Assembly: GCA_019748095.1 (NCBI GenBank)
Contig: JAIEQA010000032.1
Location: 16,043 to 80,042, forward strand
DNA: 64,000 bases
Origin: Caulobacteraceae bacterium
GTDB lineage: Bacteria > Pseudomonadota > Alphaproteobacteria > Caulobacterales > Caulobacteraceae
Reading direction: 5' to 3'
A model generated the notes under the pieces. It was not told where the DNA came from, did no database searches, and was given only the letters and a program-made list of their open reading frames with translations. Position numbers and translations under genes: made by a program. Each line of letters starts with the position of its first letter. Positions within the stretch are counted from its first letter, which is position 1. This document shows positions 35,001 through 44,397 of this stretch, in pieces.

Positions 35001-36942
35001 GAAGGATATCCAGACCGAGCCCTTCACCGTTGTCGGCGTGGGCGACATGTCCGGTGACGTCTTCGGCAATGGCCTGTTGCTGTCAAAGGCCTCGAGGCTC
35101 GTCGCCGCCTTCGATCACCGCGACATCTTTATCGATCCAAACCCGGATCCCTCAGTTTCCTGGGAGGAACGAAACCGTCTCTTCCAGCTTCCCCGCTCCT
35201 CCTGGCAGGACTATGACGCAACGAAGATCTCGACCGGCGGCGGGGTCTTCTCCCGGACAGCCAAATCCATCACCCTGACGCCAGAAATCCGGGCGGCGCT
35301 CGATATCGCCGACGAGGCCCTGGACCCGGTCAGCCTTATCCGCGCCATCCTGAAAGCCCCCGCTGAGCTCCTCTATCTCGGCGGTATCGGCACCTATGTG
35401 AAATCCGCGGTCGAGACGGACGCCCAGGTGGGCGACAAGGGTACGGATGCCCTGCGGGTCAACGCGGATGAACTGCGGGTCAAGGTGGTGGGGGAGGGGG
35501 CCAATCTGGGCTTCACCCAGGCCGGACGCATCGCGTTCGCAGCCGGCGGAGGACGGATCAATACGGATGCCATCGACAACTCAGCCGGCGTCGACACCTC
35601 GGACCACGAGGTCAACATCAAGATCCTGATCGGCTCTGCGGTCACCAACGGCGTGCTGCCGCTGGAGGAGCGCGTGCCTCTGCTCGCCTCGATGACTGAG
35701 GAGGTGGGTCTCAAGGTCCTGGCCCACAACTACGACCAGACCCTGGCCCTGACGCTGCAGCAGGCGGAGGGGATCGGAGCCCTCGATCAACAGCAGCGCT
35801 TCATGCAGACCCTGACCGCGCGGGGCAAGCTGGACCGCAAGGTCGAGGGCCTGCCCGATGACCTTCGGATGTCCGAGATGAAGGCCTCGGGTCATGCCCT
35901 GACGCGACCGGAACTGGCTGTGCTCACAGCCTATGCGAAACTCGAGCTCGCCGAGGACATCGTCGCGTCCCGCGCGCCCGAGGACCCGTTCTTCGAGCAG
36001 ACTCTTGTAGGCTACTTCCCCGAGCCGTTGGCGCGCTTCGAGGATCAGATGAGGGGGCACCGGCTGCGGCGCGAGATCGTGGCCACGGTGCTGTGCAACG
36101 AGATCGTCAATATGGCGGGCCCGACCTTCCCTGATCGCCTGCGCGGGGCCGCGGGGTGTGACACTACCGGGCTGGTGATCGCCTTCGAGGCGGCCCGGCG
36201 CGTGTTCCGCCTTGACGAGGCCTGGGATGCTGTGAGCGCCCTCGACATGAAGGTGCCGGCCGAAACCCAGACGGCCCTGTACCTGGAAATCGCCACCGTC
36301 CTGCGGCGTCAGACCTTCTGGCTGGCCCGTCGCGCGGGGCTGGAGGGGGCCAGTGTGGATGGCCTGATTGCAGCCTACCGTCCCGCAGCGGACGCCTTGC
36401 GACGCGAAGGTGGAGATGTCCTGTCCCGCTTCGAGCAGCAGCGGATGCAGGCCCGGCTCAAGCGGTTCGCCGACATGGGGGTGGGCGAGAACCTTGCCCA
36501 GGTCATCGCCATGTTGCGGCCCCTGGTCGCCACTGCGGACATCGGCGATCTTGCGCGCGATGCCGGGTGGTCCGAGCCCCGAATGGCGCGTCTCTACCAT
36601 CAGGTCGGGGCTGCCTTTGATTTTGATCGCCTCAGAGCTGCGGCCGGAGCGGTGCCGTCGGGAGACCATTTCGACCGTCTGGCCGTGCGTCGACTGATCG
36701 AGGATCTGATGGGCGAACAGGTTGCGCTCACGCGGGCGGTGGCGGCGGTCTCCGATCCCTCGGTCGGCGACAGTGAGGCGACGGCCGAGGCGGCTGTGGA
36801 TGCCTGGATCGGAGCCCGTCAGGCCCTCGTCGAGGGTGTCCGCGCTGCGGTAGACGAGATCGAGGCTTCGGGGACGGGGTGGACCTTTGCCAAGCTGACC
36901 ATCGCAAACGGGCAGATCCGTCAGGTCATCGGCTCGGCCTGA
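32026..36942 (+). CDS. gdhB: NAD-specific glutamate dehydrogenase, 180-kDa type
   Basis: A 1638-residue GDH of the large (L_180) class, which deaminates glutamate to 2-oxoglutarate with NAD+. N-terminal regulatory part (about 1-700) includes ACT-like segments such as YDVVQILQDDRPFLVDSLMGE. The catalytic core is around 800-1200: HLRFGPVARGGLRWSDR, the substrate-lysine segment KNAVIVPVGSKGGFFPKQ and a GVGDMSGDVFGNG nucleotide-binding stretch. The C-terminal 400 residues are helical. Length equals the known C. crescentus and Streptomyces type. The ATG at 32026 has a normal start; the stop overlaps the next gene by one base (TGATG). In Caulobacter this enzyme class has a second role in cell division control (KidO/GdhZ), as established knowledge. 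Confidence 0.95.
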   Translation: MSGDPRTLSRPTDPEALTRAFATALAAEGTLTELERSFIGQACEDYAEDETPELARADVAVLLADAWRWAEQRAAGEPPRIEVKPLTAARGRATPYDVVQILQDDRPFLVDSLMGELADAGVSVRALFHPVVPAARDAKGSRHADDTVRESLIVIVIDPLPPERRQALKTGIEQTLADVHAAVADFPAMRELMQRSVAHLEASPAGIDPEIVAENLAFLRSLNDDHFVFLGARNYEYPRTADGGYAAEAPLDQAEAGVGVLRDPTRTVLRRTSEPAVLTAQMKRQIDLSDPVTVAKANLRSRVHRRAYMDYVGVKRFGDDGRPSGETRFVGLFTADAYDRAASQVPLIRRKVANALARAAKTPGSHNEKRLRNILENYPRDELFQVTEDELLATALGILHLYDRPRIKIFTRNDPFDRFVSVLAFVPRERYEASVRERIGRILARAWGGRVSAWYPQLSDAPLVRIHYIIGVTPGEHPTPDPTALEAEIVETGRSWVDRFESALRADDVDESQIGALSARWAEAFGPGYRERYDATEAVADLQQIDRLNDSGETDDVGSEPVAVRAFRTPADTPLQFRFKLYRRGAAVPLSDVLPILADMGLKTLEEFGHAIRPVAQTGLGGPIHVHEFLLEDPRGAALDFADVKLPFEAAFSAVWSGRTESDGFNRLVLELGVGWREAALIRTLARYRQQTGLDPSQAVQEEALRDHPAIARALLALFASRFDPAVGASPADRAATCTELTEKITALLMAVTSLDHDRSLRRLAALIGAIKRTNYYQTAADGTPRPHISIKIASRELVDLPLPKPYREIFVWAPHVEGVHLRFGPVARGGLRWSDRRDDFRTEVLGLVKAQQVKNAVIVPVGSKGGFFPKQLSAIVRAGGDRDAQQTEAVRAYRTFLSGLLDITDNIASDGRVKRPANVIAFEGDDPYLVVAADKGTATFSDIANGVSADYGFWLDDAFASGGSVGYDHKAMGITARGAWEAVKRHFRELGKDIQTEPFTVVGVGDMSGDVFGNGLLLSKASRLVAAFDHRDIFIDPNPDPSVSWEERNRLFQLPRSSWQDYDATKISTGGGVFSRTAKSITLTPEIRAALDIADEALDPVSLIRAILKAPAELLYLGGIGTYVKSAVETDAQVGDKGTDALRVNADELRVKVVGEGANLGFTQAGRIAFAAGGGRINTDAIDNSAGVDTSDHEVNIKILIGSAVTNGVLPLEERVPLLASMTEEVGLKVLAHNYDQTLALTLQQAEGIGALDQQQRFMQTLTARGKLDRKVEGLPDDLRMSEMKASGHALTRPELAVLTAYAKLELAEDIVASRAPEDPFFEQTLVGYFPEPLARFEDQMRGHRLRREIVATVLCNEIVNMAGPTFPDRLRGAAGCDTTGLVIAFEAARRVFRLDEAWDAVSALDMKVPAETQTALYLEIATVLRRQTFWLARRAGLEGASVDGLIAAYRPAADALRREGGDVLSRFEQQRMQARLKRFADMGVGENLAQVIAMLRPLVATADIGDLARDAGWSEPRMARLYHQVGAAFDFDRLRAAAGAVPSGDHFDRLAVRRLIEDLMGEQVALTRAVAAVSDPSVGDSEATAEAAVDAWIGARQALVEGVRAAVDEIEASGTGWTFAKLTIANGQIRQVIGSA

Positions 36943-37409
36943 TGCCGCGCAAGTTCCTCATCATTGCCGATGACAGCCCTGAGTTCGAGGCGGCGTTGCG
37001 CTATGCCGCCCGGCGGGCCCGGTCGACCAATGGTCGGGTGGTTCTGCTGCGCATCATGCCGGGAGGATCGGACGAGCACTGGTCCGGGGTGCGCGAGGAA
37101 ATCCAGCGCCAGCAGCGAGCTGAAGCCGAGGCCCTTCTGACCCGACTGGGCGAGGAGGCGGCGGAGCGCTCCGGCGCTCCGCCGCTTTTCCTGATCGAGG
37201 AAGGGGAGGCTCTTGCCGCGATTCGCAAGGTTGTCGGCGAGGACCCGGAGATCAAGATTCTTGTTCTGGCGGCCGGCGGTGGCTCGCGAGGCCCCGGGCC
37301 GCTCGTTTCCGCCGTGCTCAAACAGGGCGCGGCCTTCTCCGGGCGCAAACTGCCGGTCACGATCGTTCCCGGAGAGCTGACCGATGCCGAGATTGAGGAT
37401 CTGGCCTGA
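36942..37409 (+). CDS. Universal stress protein family
   Basis: A 155-residue single UspA-like domain: RKFLIIADDSPEFEAALRYAARRAR at the start, VVLLRIMPG, an extended basic helix and a C-terminal LPVTIVPGEL. The usual ATP-binding G-2x-G-9x-G(S/T) loop is only partly kept (GGGSRGPGPLVSAVLKQGA), so nucleotide binding is uncertain. The start overlaps the gdhB stop (TGATG), so the two are co-translated. Confidence 0.85.
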   Translation: MPRKFLIIADDSPEFEAALRYAARRARSTNGRVVLLRIMPGGSDEHWSGVREEIQRQQRAEAEALLTRLGEEAAERSGAPPLFLIEEGEALAAIRKVVGEDPEIKILVLAAGGGSRGPGPLVSAVLKQGAAFSGRKLPVTIVPGELTDAEIEDLA

Positions 37410-37481
37410 ACCGGTTTGCAGGTGCCTCTGGCGAAAGGCCGGGCACTTGAATGCGAGGGGCAGGGGGCGCATTTCTGGACC

Positions 37482-38042
37482 ATGTTTATCCAGACCGAAC
37501 CGACTCCGAATCCCAATGCGCTGAAGTTCCTGCCGGGCCGCGATGTGGCTGTCGGCGGTTCGCGCGAGTTCCTTACGATCGACCAGGCGGTGGCCTCGCC
37601 CCTGGCCGAGGCCCTGTTCCAGCTGGAGGACGTGACCGGTGTCTTCTTCGGCGCCGATCACATCTCGGTCACGCGCGCCGCCCACGGACGGGACTGGAGC
37701 GCGATCAAGCCGGAAATCCTGCCGATCATCATGGACCATTTCGTCTCCGGTGCGCCCCTTCTGCGCGACGCGCTGGCCACTATCGACGACAGCGCGACAA
37801 ACGACTCCGAGATCGTCGCCGAGATCAAGGCTTTGCTGGACAGCCGTATCCGCCCGGCCGTGGCCCAGGATGGCGGGGACATCCTGTTCGATGCCTTCGA
37901 TGAGGAGACGGGTGTCCTCAGCCTCAGAATGCGCGGGGCCTGCGCCGGCTGTCCGTCCTCGGCGATGACGTTGAAGGCCGGGGTCGAACAGATGATGCGC
38001 CACTATGTGCCCGAGGTGACCCGGGTCGAACAGGTGATCTGA
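37482..38042 (+). CDS. nfu: Nfu-type iron-sulfur cluster scaffold
   Basis: A 186-residue Fe-S carrier. The N-terminal Nfu domain begins MFIQTEPTPNPNALKFLPG; the C-terminal NifU-like domain has CAGCPSS with Cys154 and Cys157, which bind the bridging [4Fe-4S] cluster. This is the mitochondrial Nfu1 type, common in alphaproteobacteria. The ATG at 37482 gives the canonical N-terminus; an upstream ATG at 37416 adds a non-conserved stretch. Four bases separate it from tsaB. Confidence 0.93.
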   Translation: MFIQTEPTPNPNALKFLPGRDVAVGGSREFLTIDQAVASPLAEALFQLEDVTGVFFGADHISVTRAAHGRDWSAIKPEILPIIMDHFVSGAPLLRDALATIDDSATNDSEIVAEIKALLDSRIRPAVAQDGGDILFDAFDEETGVLSLRMRGACAGCPSSAMTLKAGVEQMMRHYVPEVTRVEQVI

Positions 38043-38046
38043 GCCT

Positions 38047-38712
38047 GTGAGGGTTCTGGTCATCGACACAGCGCTGGAAGCCTGCACCGCGGCGGTGTTT
38101 GACGGCGATACTGCCCTGGCCGTCCGGTCCGAGGTGATGGTGCGGGGTCATTCGGAACGGCTGGGCGGTTTCGTCCGCGACGTCGTCGCAGACGCCGGCG
38201 GCGGGTTCGGCGCGATCGACCGGATCGGGGTCACGGTCGGGCCCGGCTCCTTTACCGGCCTCCGCGTCGGCCTCGCGTTCGCCCAGGGTCTGGGGGCCGC
38301 GCTGGGTCGTCCGGTGGTCGGCTTGTCGACCCTCGCGGCGCTGGCCTGGTCCGCTGATGCAGGCAGGGGTCGGACCGCCACCGTGATCGATGCGCGCCGG
38401 GGACAGGTCTATCTTCAGCGCTTCGAGGACGGCAGGGCCGTGTCGCCCCCTGAAGCCCTGTCGACAGAGGATGCCAGCGTGGCACTGGGCGGGACCGATG
38501 GGCCGTGGCGGCTGATCGGGTCCGGGGCCCCGCTCGTCGGTGGTCAGGACGGGGGAGAGAATGCGCCATCGCCGGCGGCGCTTGCCGTGCTGGCCGGACA
38601 TCTCGATCCCGTGGCCCATCCCCCATATCCCCTGTATCTGCGCGCGCCCGATGCGACCCCGCCGACCCGCCTGCCTGGTCAGGCCCGGCCGGCGGTTGCG
38701 AGCGCTGGATGA
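38047..38712 (+). CDS. tsaB: tRNA threonylcarbamoyladenosine protein TsaB
   Basis: A 221-residue ASKHA-fold partner of TsaD and TsaE in making t6A37 of tRNAs reading ANN codons. RVLVIDTALEACTAAVFDGD starts it, and DRIGVTVGPGSFTGLRVGLAFAQGLG is the family signature. It starts with GTG at 38047. Its end overlaps rimI by 4 bases (ATGA), the usual tsaB-rimI pairing. Confidence 0.93.
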   Translation: MRVLVIDTALEACTAAVFDGDTALAVRSEVMVRGHSERLGGFVRDVVADAGGGFGAIDRIGVTVGPGSFTGLRVGLAFAQGLGAALGRPVVGLSTLAALAWSADAGRGRTATVIDARRGQVYLQRFEDGRAVSPPEALSTEDASVALGGTDGPWRLIGSGAPLVGGQDGGENAPSPAALAVLAGHLDPVAHPPYPLYLRAPDATPPTRLPGQARPAVASAG

Positions 38713-39149
38713 GCATCGTGGACCGCCTGTCCCGGGGGCTGGCCGAGCTGCATGCCGCAGCGTTTGATGCGCCCTGGACGGCCGAGGCGTTCAGCGGTCT
38801 GCTCACGCAGCCCGGCTTGGTGCTGGAAGCCGAGCCCGGAGGCTTCATTCTGGCCCGCGTCGCGGGGGATGAGGCGGAGATCCTGACGCTGGCCGTCCGG
38901 CCAGAGGTCCGGCGTGGGGGTATTGCGTCCCGGCTCGTGGCCGCCGCTGCGGCGCGTTCAACCTCGATGGGCGCGCAGCGGTTGCTTCTGGAGGTCGCCG
39001 AGGACAACGGCGCAGCGCGGGCTCTCTATGACCGGCTCGGCTTTGAATCGGCGGGCCGGAGACGGCGCTACTATGCCCGGCCCGATGGCGCGGCGGTCGA
39101 CGCACTGCTACTGGTTCTCAACTTGGCGGCCCGGCTTCCCACAGGCTGA
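38709..39149 (+). CDS. rimI: Ribosomal-protein-alanine acetyltransferase RimI
   Basis: A 146-residue GNAT acetyltransferase that modifies the N-terminal alanine of ribosomal protein S18. The acetyl-CoA loop is VRPEVRRGGIASRLV, and the C-terminal NGAARALYDRLGFESAGRRRRYY motif with catalytic Tyr is normal. The start overlaps tsaB (ATGA). 21 bases separate it from fur. Confidence 0.92.
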   Translation: MSIVDRLSRGLAELHAAAFDAPWTAEAFSGLLTQPGLVLEAEPGGFILARVAGDEAEILTLAVRPEVRRGGIASRLVAAAAARSTSMGAQRLLLEVAEDNGAARALYDRLGFESAGRRRRYYARPDGAAVDALLLVLNLAARLPTG

Positions 39150-39170
39150 TCGCCGCCCTATCTTGCCGGC

Positions 39171-39650
39171 ATGGACCGGATCGAAAAACTCTGCGCCGAA
39201 CGTGGCATGCGCATGACGGAACAGCGTCGGGTGATCGCCCGGGTGCTGGGGAGTGCCGAGGATCATCCGGATGTCGAGGAGCTTTACCGCCGCGCCTCGG
39301 CGATCGACCCTCACATCTCGATCGCCACCGTCTACCGCACGGTCCGGCTGTTCGAGGAAGCCGGGGTGGTCGAGAAGCATGACTTCGGGGATGGACGCAG
39401 CCGCTATGAAGAGGCGGGCGACGATCATCATGATCATCTCATCGACACCCGCACCGGCGAGGTCATCGAGTTCTTCGATGCCGAGATCGAGCGGCTGAAG
39501 ACCGAGATCGCCGAGCGTCTGGGATTCGAACTGGTCGGTCACAAGCTGGAGCTTTACGGCAAGGCCATACCCGGAGCCGAACCGTCACGGCGTGAGGGTC
39601 TGATCTTCACCCGCAACGCTGCCCGGGTGAATCCGGAGGAGCTCTCCTGA
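39171..39650 (+). CDS. fur: Ferric uptake regulator family repressor
   Basis: A 159-residue Fur protein: winged-helix DNA-binding domain ([14 protein letters not shown] ... [18 protein letters not shown]) and a metal-binding dimerisation domain with the His-rich DDHHDHLID segment. The CXXC zinc pair of E. coli Fur is missing ([13 protein letters not shown] instead), as in several alphaproteobacterial Furs. The position in a tsaB-rimI-fur-miaB cluster is the usual place for Fur in this group. Whether it senses iron, manganese or another metal is not shown by sequence. Confidence 0.92.
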   Translation: MDRIEKLCAERGMRMTEQRRVIARVLGSAEDHPDVEELYRRASAIDPHISIATVYRTVRLFEEAGVVEKHDFGDGRSRYEEAGDDHHDHLIDTRTGEVIEFFDAEIERLKTEIAERLGFELVGHKLELYGKAIPGAEPSRREGLIFTRNAARVNPEELS

Positions 39651-39705
39651 CCCTGTCGGGGGTGGCTGTCTTGCCGCTGTCGGGATCGGTGATCATAAGC
39701 GCGCC

Positions 39706-41103
39706 ATGACCGATACCCTCGTCCCTCAGGAGACCAGTGGATCCGCAGCACCCGCAGTGCCTGCGGCCCGTCGACTGTTCATCAAGACCTACGGCTGTCA
39801 GATGAATGTCTATGACAGTGAGCGCATGGCCGATGTCCTGCGCCCTCTTGGATATGCGCCGACGGACACGCCTGACGGAGCTGATTTCGTCATCCTGAAC
39901 ACCTGCCACATCCGCGAGAAGGCGGCCGAGAAGGTCTATTCAGAGCTCGGCAAGTTGCGTCAGATGAAAGAGGCCCGGGCTGCGGCCGGGCAGGGGGCCA
40001 TGACCATCGCCGTGGCCGGCTGCGTGGCCCAGGCCGAGGGCGAGGAGATCATGCGCCGCCAGCCGGCCGTGGATCTGGTCGTCGGACCCCAGGCCTATCA
40101 TCAGCTGCCCGAACTTCTGACCCGCACGGCCCGGGCGCGGGGGGAGCGGATCGGGGCCGATTTCGCGCCGAACGAAAAATTTGACGCCATGCCCGCCGTC
40201 CGCGGCGTCGACGGCCCGACCGCCTTCCTGACGGTGCAGGAGGGCTGCGACAAGTTCTGCAGCTTCTGCGTCGTGCCCTATACGCGGGGCGCGGAATGGT
40301 CGCGACCGGTCGTCGATGTCCTGGCCGAGGCCCGGGGACTGGCGGAACAGGGTGTGCGCGAGGTCACCCTGCTGGGTCAGAACGTCAATGCCTATGACGG
40401 CACGGGGCCGGACGGCGTGGTCTGGAGCCTTGCCAGCCTGGCCAGAGCCCTGGCCGACATCCCCGGTATCGCCCGCATCCGCTATACCACCAGCCATCCC
40501 AACGACATGTCGGACGACCTGATCGCGGCCCATGGCGAGCTGGAGGCCCTGATGCCCTATCTGCACCTGCCGGTGCAGTCCGGCTCGGACCGGATTTTGC
40601 GGCTGATGAACCGCAAGCACGGACGCCAGAGCTACATCGACCTGATCGGGCGCATGCGGCAGGCGCGGCCGGACATCGCCATCTCCGGCGACTTCATCGT
40701 CGGCTTTCCGGGTGAGACCGACCGGGATTTCGAGGACACCCTGGGGCTGGTGCGGGAGGTCGGCTACGCCTCGGCCTTCTCCTTCCTGTACTCACCGCGT
40801 CCGGGCACGCCGGCCGCCACCATGGGGACTGCGGTGCCGGCCGATGTGGCCCTGGCCCGGCTGCACGCCCTGCAGGCCTTGCTGCTGGAGCAGCAGGCGG
40901 CCTTCAACCTGTCGCAGGCCGGCCGGACGCTGGACGTGCTGTTTGAAAAGAAGGGCCGGCACGGGGCCCAGGCCATCGGCCGCTCGCCCTATCTTCAGTC
41001 CGTCCATGTCGAGGATGCGGATCATCTGATCGGCCAGATCGTTCCGGTCCGGATCGAACAGGGTCAGCAGAACAGTTTGAAAGGTCGCCTGATTGGCGCG
41101 TGA
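39706..41103 (+). CDS. miaB: tRNA-2-methylthio-N6-dimethylallyladenosine synthase MiaB
   Basis: A 465-residue radical-SAM methylthiotransferase acting on i6A37 of tRNA. The N-terminal UPF0004 domain binds a second [4Fe-4S] cluster ([14 protein letters not shown], Cys31, then [12 protein letters not shown]). The radical SAM triad is C181-x3-C185-x2-C188 (GCDKFCSFC). A TRAM domain ends the protein. Length is normal for the family. The tail overlaps the phoH start by 11 bases. Confidence 0.95.
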   Translation: MTDTLVPQETSGSAAPAVPAARRLFIKTYGCQMNVYDSERMADVLRPLGYAPTDTPDGADFVILNTCHIREKAAEKVYSELGKLRQMKEARAAAGQGAMTIAVAGCVAQAEGEEIMRRQPAVDLVVGPQAYHQLPELLTRTARARGERIGADFAPNEKFDAMPAVRGVDGPTAFLTVQEGCDKFCSFCVVPYTRGAEWSRPVVDVLAEARGLAEQGVREVTLLGQNVNAYDGTGPDGVVWSLASLARALADIPGIARIRYTTSHPNDMSDDLIAAHGELEALMPYLHLPVQSGSDRILRLMNRKHGRQSYIDLIGRMRQARPDIAISGDFIVGFPGETDRDFEDTLGLVREVGYASAFSFLYSPRPGTPAATMGTAVPADVALARLHALQALLLEQQAAFNLSQAGRTLDVLFEKKGRHGAQAIGRSPYLQSVHVEDADHLIGQIVPVRIEQGQQNSLKGRLIGA

Positions 41104-42082
41104 ATCCGAATTTCTGGCCCTTGACGATCGGGCGCTCAGGGCGGTGATAGGCCCGAACAGCCGCCACGTCGCCCTCATCGAGGACGCCTTCAAGGTGCTG
41201 ATCGAGGCCCCCGGCGGCGGGATTTCCATCAACGGCGGGGCCCGCGATCGGGCCAACGCCAGGGCGGTCATCACCGGTCTGGTGACCCGGGCCGAGAAGG
41301 GTGCGGAGGTCAATGAAGCCGATGTCCGGGCCGGGATCGGTCTGGCCCGGGGCGGCGGCGGCAAGGGCTCGATCAACGACCCGATGGCCCTGCCGGTCGG
41401 CAAGCGCGGGGCCATCGTGCCCAAGACCAATGCCCAGGCCCGCTATCTGGAAACCCTCGCCAGCTGCGAACTGTCGTTCGGCGTCGGCCCGGCGGGCACG
41501 GGCAAGACCTTTCTGGCGGCCGCCTATGGGGCGTCACTGCTCAGGCGAGGTCAGGTCGACCGGCTGGTCATCACCCGGCCGGCGGTCGAGGCGGGCGAGA
41601 AGCTGGGCTTCCTGCCCGGGGACCTGAACGAGAAGGTCGATCCCTATCTGGCCCCGATCTGGGAGGCGCTGAACGACATCCTCGGGGCCGAGGACGTGCA
41701 GCGGCGGCGTGACAAGGGCGAGATCGAGGCGGCCCCGATCGCCTTCATGCGCGGCCGGACCCTGAGCCATGCCTTCGTCATCGTCGACGAAGCCCAGAAT
41801 ACCAGCCGGCTGCAGATGAAGATGGTCCTGACCCGGCTGGGGGAGGGGGCCCGGATGGTGGTGACCGGCGATCCGTCGCAGATCGACCTGCTGAACCCGC
41901 GCGATTCCGGCCTGGCCCACGCCCTGCGCATCCTGCGCGACGTCAAGGGCGTCGGGGTGCTGGAGTTCGAGGCCCAGGACGTGGTGCGCCACGCCATGGT
42001 CGAGCGGATTGTCCGCGCCTATGACGCCGATGCGGCCCGGGGCCGGCCCGTTCCGGACCTTGAGGACCCGGCCGCCGCATGA
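41093..42082 (+). CDS. phoH: PhoH-like ATPase
   Basis: A 329-residue PhoH-family P-loop ATPase with predicted RNA-related function, conserved next to ybeY. An N-terminal KH-like domain (about 10-90; [21 protein letters not shown]) precedes Walker A GPAGTGKT and Walker [11 protein letters not shown]. The start is TTG at 41093 inside miaB; there is no ATG or GTG near the conserved N-terminus. Its stop overlaps the ybeY ATG (ATGA). Confidence 0.92.
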   Translation: MARESEFLALDDRALRAVIGPNSRHVALIEDAFKVLIEAPGGGISINGGARDRANARAVITGLVTRAEKGAEVNEADVRAGIGLARGGGGKGSINDPMALPVGKRGAIVPKTNAQARYLETLASCELSFGVGPAGTGKTFLAAAYGASLLRRGQVDRLVITRPAVEAGEKLGFLPGDLNEKVDPYLAPIWEALNDILGAEDVQRRRDKGEIEAAPIAFMRGRTLSHAFVIVDEAQNTSRLQMKMVLTRLGEGARMVVTGDPSQIDLLNPRDSGLAHALRILRDVKGVGVLEFEAQDVVRHAMVERIVRAYDADAARGRPVPDLEDPAAA

Positions 42083-42540
42083 TCGAGGTCGAGATCGAGG
42101 CCGGGGACTGGGCTGCCACGGTGATGGACGTCGAGGCCCTGGTTCAGCGAGCCGCTGCGGCCGCCCTGGACCAGAATGCCGGCGGGGTCGTGATCCTGCT
42201 GACCGACGACGAGACCGTTCGTGATCTGAACGCGCGCTTTCGCGACAGGGACCGGCCGACCAATGTCCTGTCCTTTCCGGCAGCGGCCATGCCGGATACA
42301 GGCGGTCCTGCGCCCCTTGGGGATATCGTTCTGGGATACGGCGTCTGTGCGGCGGAGGCTGCGGAGCAGGGCAAGTCCCTGGCCGGTCATCTGACCCATC
42401 TCGTCGTGCACGGGGTCCTGCATCTACTCGGCCGGGACCATGAGATCGAGGCCGAGGCCGAGGCCATGGAGGCCGAGGAACGGGCGGTTCTTGCCAGGCT
42501 GGGGGTCGCCGACCCATACACGCTGCCGCATGATGGATAA
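42079..42540 (+). CDS. ybeY: Endoribonuclease YbeY
   Basis: A 153-residue metal-dependent RNase needed for 16S rRNA 3' maturation and ribosome quality control. The zinc motif H-x3-H-x5-H is at His111, His115 and His121 (HGVLHLLGRDH). The family's RPTNVLSFP stretch lies before it. It overlaps phoH at the start, and lnt begins 11 bases before its stop. Confidence 0.95.
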   Translation: MIEVEIEAGDWAATVMDVEALVQRAAAAALDQNAGGVVILLTDDETVRDLNARFRDRDRPTNVLSFPAAAMPDTGGPAPLGDIVLGYGVCAAEAAEQGKSLAGHLTHLVVHGVLHLLGRDHEIEAEAEAMEAEERAVLARLGVADPYTLPHDG

Positions 42541-44149
42541 CCTTGCGACTTCACTGCGGCCGGCCCTGAGCGGTCGCTTCGGCCGCATCGTTCTGGCCCT
42601 CGCGGCCGGTATCGCGGCGGCGCTCGCCCATCCGCCGTTTGGCATGCTGCCCGGACTGCTGGCCTATCCGCTGCTGATGATCCTTGCCGAGCGCTCGGGT
42701 TCGGTGCGCGGGGCCTTCTGGATGGGCTGGCTGGCCGGCTTTGGCTATTTCGGGGTGGGATGCTGGTGGGTAGCCGAGGCCTTTCTCGTCAATCCTGCCC
42801 AGGCCTGGATGGGTCCGTTTGCGGCCAGTCTTCTCCCGGCCGGCATCGGTCTGTTCTGGGGCATGGCCGCGGCAGTTTACCGGCGTATTGCCCCGCCGGG
42901 CCTCGGGCGCGTAGTCGTTTTCGCGGCCCTGTTCGCCCTGTTCGAATGGCTCAGAGGCCATGTCCTGACCGGCTTTCCGTGGAATCCGGCAGGGGCCAGC
43001 TGGGCCGCAGGATCGGCCGGGTCACAGTTCGCCGCAGTCTCCGGGGTCTATGGCCTGGGGTTTGTGACTGTGGCCGCGGTTGCCGCGCTCGGGGCCCTTG
43101 GCATGCCGGGCCCGCGCAAGGCCCGGGCGGGAATTGCCCTTGCAGGAGCCACCACCCTTGCGGCCCTTGTGATCGGGGGGGGGCTGCGTCTTGCCGACGC
43201 CGAGGTTCGGCCCACACAGACCCTCGTCCGCATCGTTCAGGCCGATGTCCAGCAGGAGTCCAAATGGACGCCGGAGGCTTATCGCTCGATCGTCGACCGC
43301 TATGTCAACCTGACGGCCCGCCAGGGGGCGGTTCTGCCCGACGTGGTGGTCTGGCCAGAAGGGGCCCTCCCGGCCAGTTTCAACGATGTCTTTGCCCCCG
43401 GCGCGGCGGACGGGGAGGCCATCGCCCGGGCGGTCCGCCCGGGGCAGACGCTTTTGGCCGGTCTGGCGCGGGCCGGCCCCGGCCCGGACGGCCGCCCCCT
43501 CTATTACAACAGCCTGATCGCCCTGTCGGATGAGGGGGGGGCGGGACTTCGGGTCGCCGCTGTTTATGACAAGCACCGGCTGGTTCCCTTTGGCGAATAC
43601 CTGCCTCTGGGCAGGCTGATGGGTGCACTCGGGGTGCGAAGTCTGGTCCATATGCCGGCCGATTTCAGCCCAGGCCCCCGACCTGCGCCGATCATTCCGC
43701 CCAATGTGCCTGCGGTGCAGCCTCTGATCTGCTACGAAAGTCTGTATCCGGGCTTTACACCGGGGTCTGCCGGTCGACCGGACTGGATCGTCAATGTCTC
43801 GAACGACGCCTGGTTCGGGGCGACCTCCGGTCCGCTGCAACATCTGAATTTGGCCAGTTACCGGGCGATCGAAACGGGGCTGCCTGTTGTGCGTGCCACC
43901 CCCACCGGTGTTTCAGCCATGATTGATCCGTGGGGACGGGTCGTTGGCGACCAGCGACTGGATTCCGGCGAGAGTGGGGTGATCGATGCCTATCTCCCCC
44001 AACCGGTCGCTATCACCCCCTATGGCCGATTTGGAGATCTGCTGTTCTGGCTGATGGTGTTGGGCGGACTGCTGCCGTCCCTCCCGCCCTTGCTGCGTCG
44101 TCTCTGGAGACTGATCGGCATCGGTGGAATCGCTTCGCGAGTCCGCTGA
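42530..44149 (+). CDS. lnt: Apolipoprotein N-acyltransferase
   Basis: A 539-residue inner-membrane enzyme adding the third acyl chain to lipoproteins. About six N-terminal transmembrane segments (residues 15-200) precede a periplasmic nitrilase domain with catalytic Glu in VVWPEGALP, Lys in VYDKHRLVPFGEY and Cys in QPLICYES. A last membrane segment is at the end. Two start codons in tandem lie at 42530 and 42533, inside ybeY. In many alphaproteobacteria a corC/tlyC gene separates ybeY and lnt; here it is absent. Confidence 0.95.
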   Translation: MMDNLATSLRPALSGRFGRIVLALAAGIAAALAHPPFGMLPGLLAYPLLMILAERSGSVRGAFWMGWLAGFGYFGVGCWWVAEAFLVNPAQAWMGPFAASLLPAGIGLFWGMAAAVYRRIAPPGLGRVVVFAALFALFEWLRGHVLTGFPWNPAGASWAAGSAGSQFAAVSGVYGLGFVTVAAVAALGALGMPGPRKARAGIALAGATTLAALVIGGGLRLADAEVRPTQTLVRIVQADVQQESKWTPEAYRSIVDRYVNLTARQGAVLPDVVVWPEGALPASFNDVFAPGAADGEAIARAVRPGQTLLAGLARAGPGPDGRPLYYNSLIALSDEGGAGLRVAAVYDKHRLVPFGEYLPLGRLMGALGVRSLVHMPADFSPGPRPAPIIPPNVPAVQPLICYESLYPGFTPGSAGRPDWIVNVSNDAWFGATSGPLQHLNLASYRAIETGLPVVRATPTGVSAMIDPWGRVVGDQRLDSGESGVIDAYLPQPVAITPYGRFGDLLFWLMVLGGLLPSLPPLLRRLWRLIGIGGIASRVR

Positions 44150-44397
44150 TGCCGTCAATCCGGCTCCAGATGTTGGCGAGAGCCCGGTTCAAGCTTTGAC
44201 GGACCCCGACGTGGGTACGCCTCAAATTCACTTCAAGCTCCAGGGCTGGCATCTGGGGGCCGGGGCCAGGCCAGCGCGGTTCCCGGCCCGGCAGGTCCGG
44301 CGCGAGCGTAATCGCCATTTCCCAGAATTTGAATGACAGCCTGAACAGACGGGCGCATGAAACCGTCACGTTCAATCGAGGCGGTGACAGACGGGTT

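Noticed and set aside
37416..37481. Upstream start for the Nfu protein
   Set aside because: The 22 extra residues are not like the family; MFIQTEPTPNPNALKF at 37482 is the standard N-terminus.
44124..44336. A 70-codon frame between lnt and the XRE gene
   Set aside because: It overlaps the end of lnt in another frame, has no ribosome-binding site, and no recognised motif.
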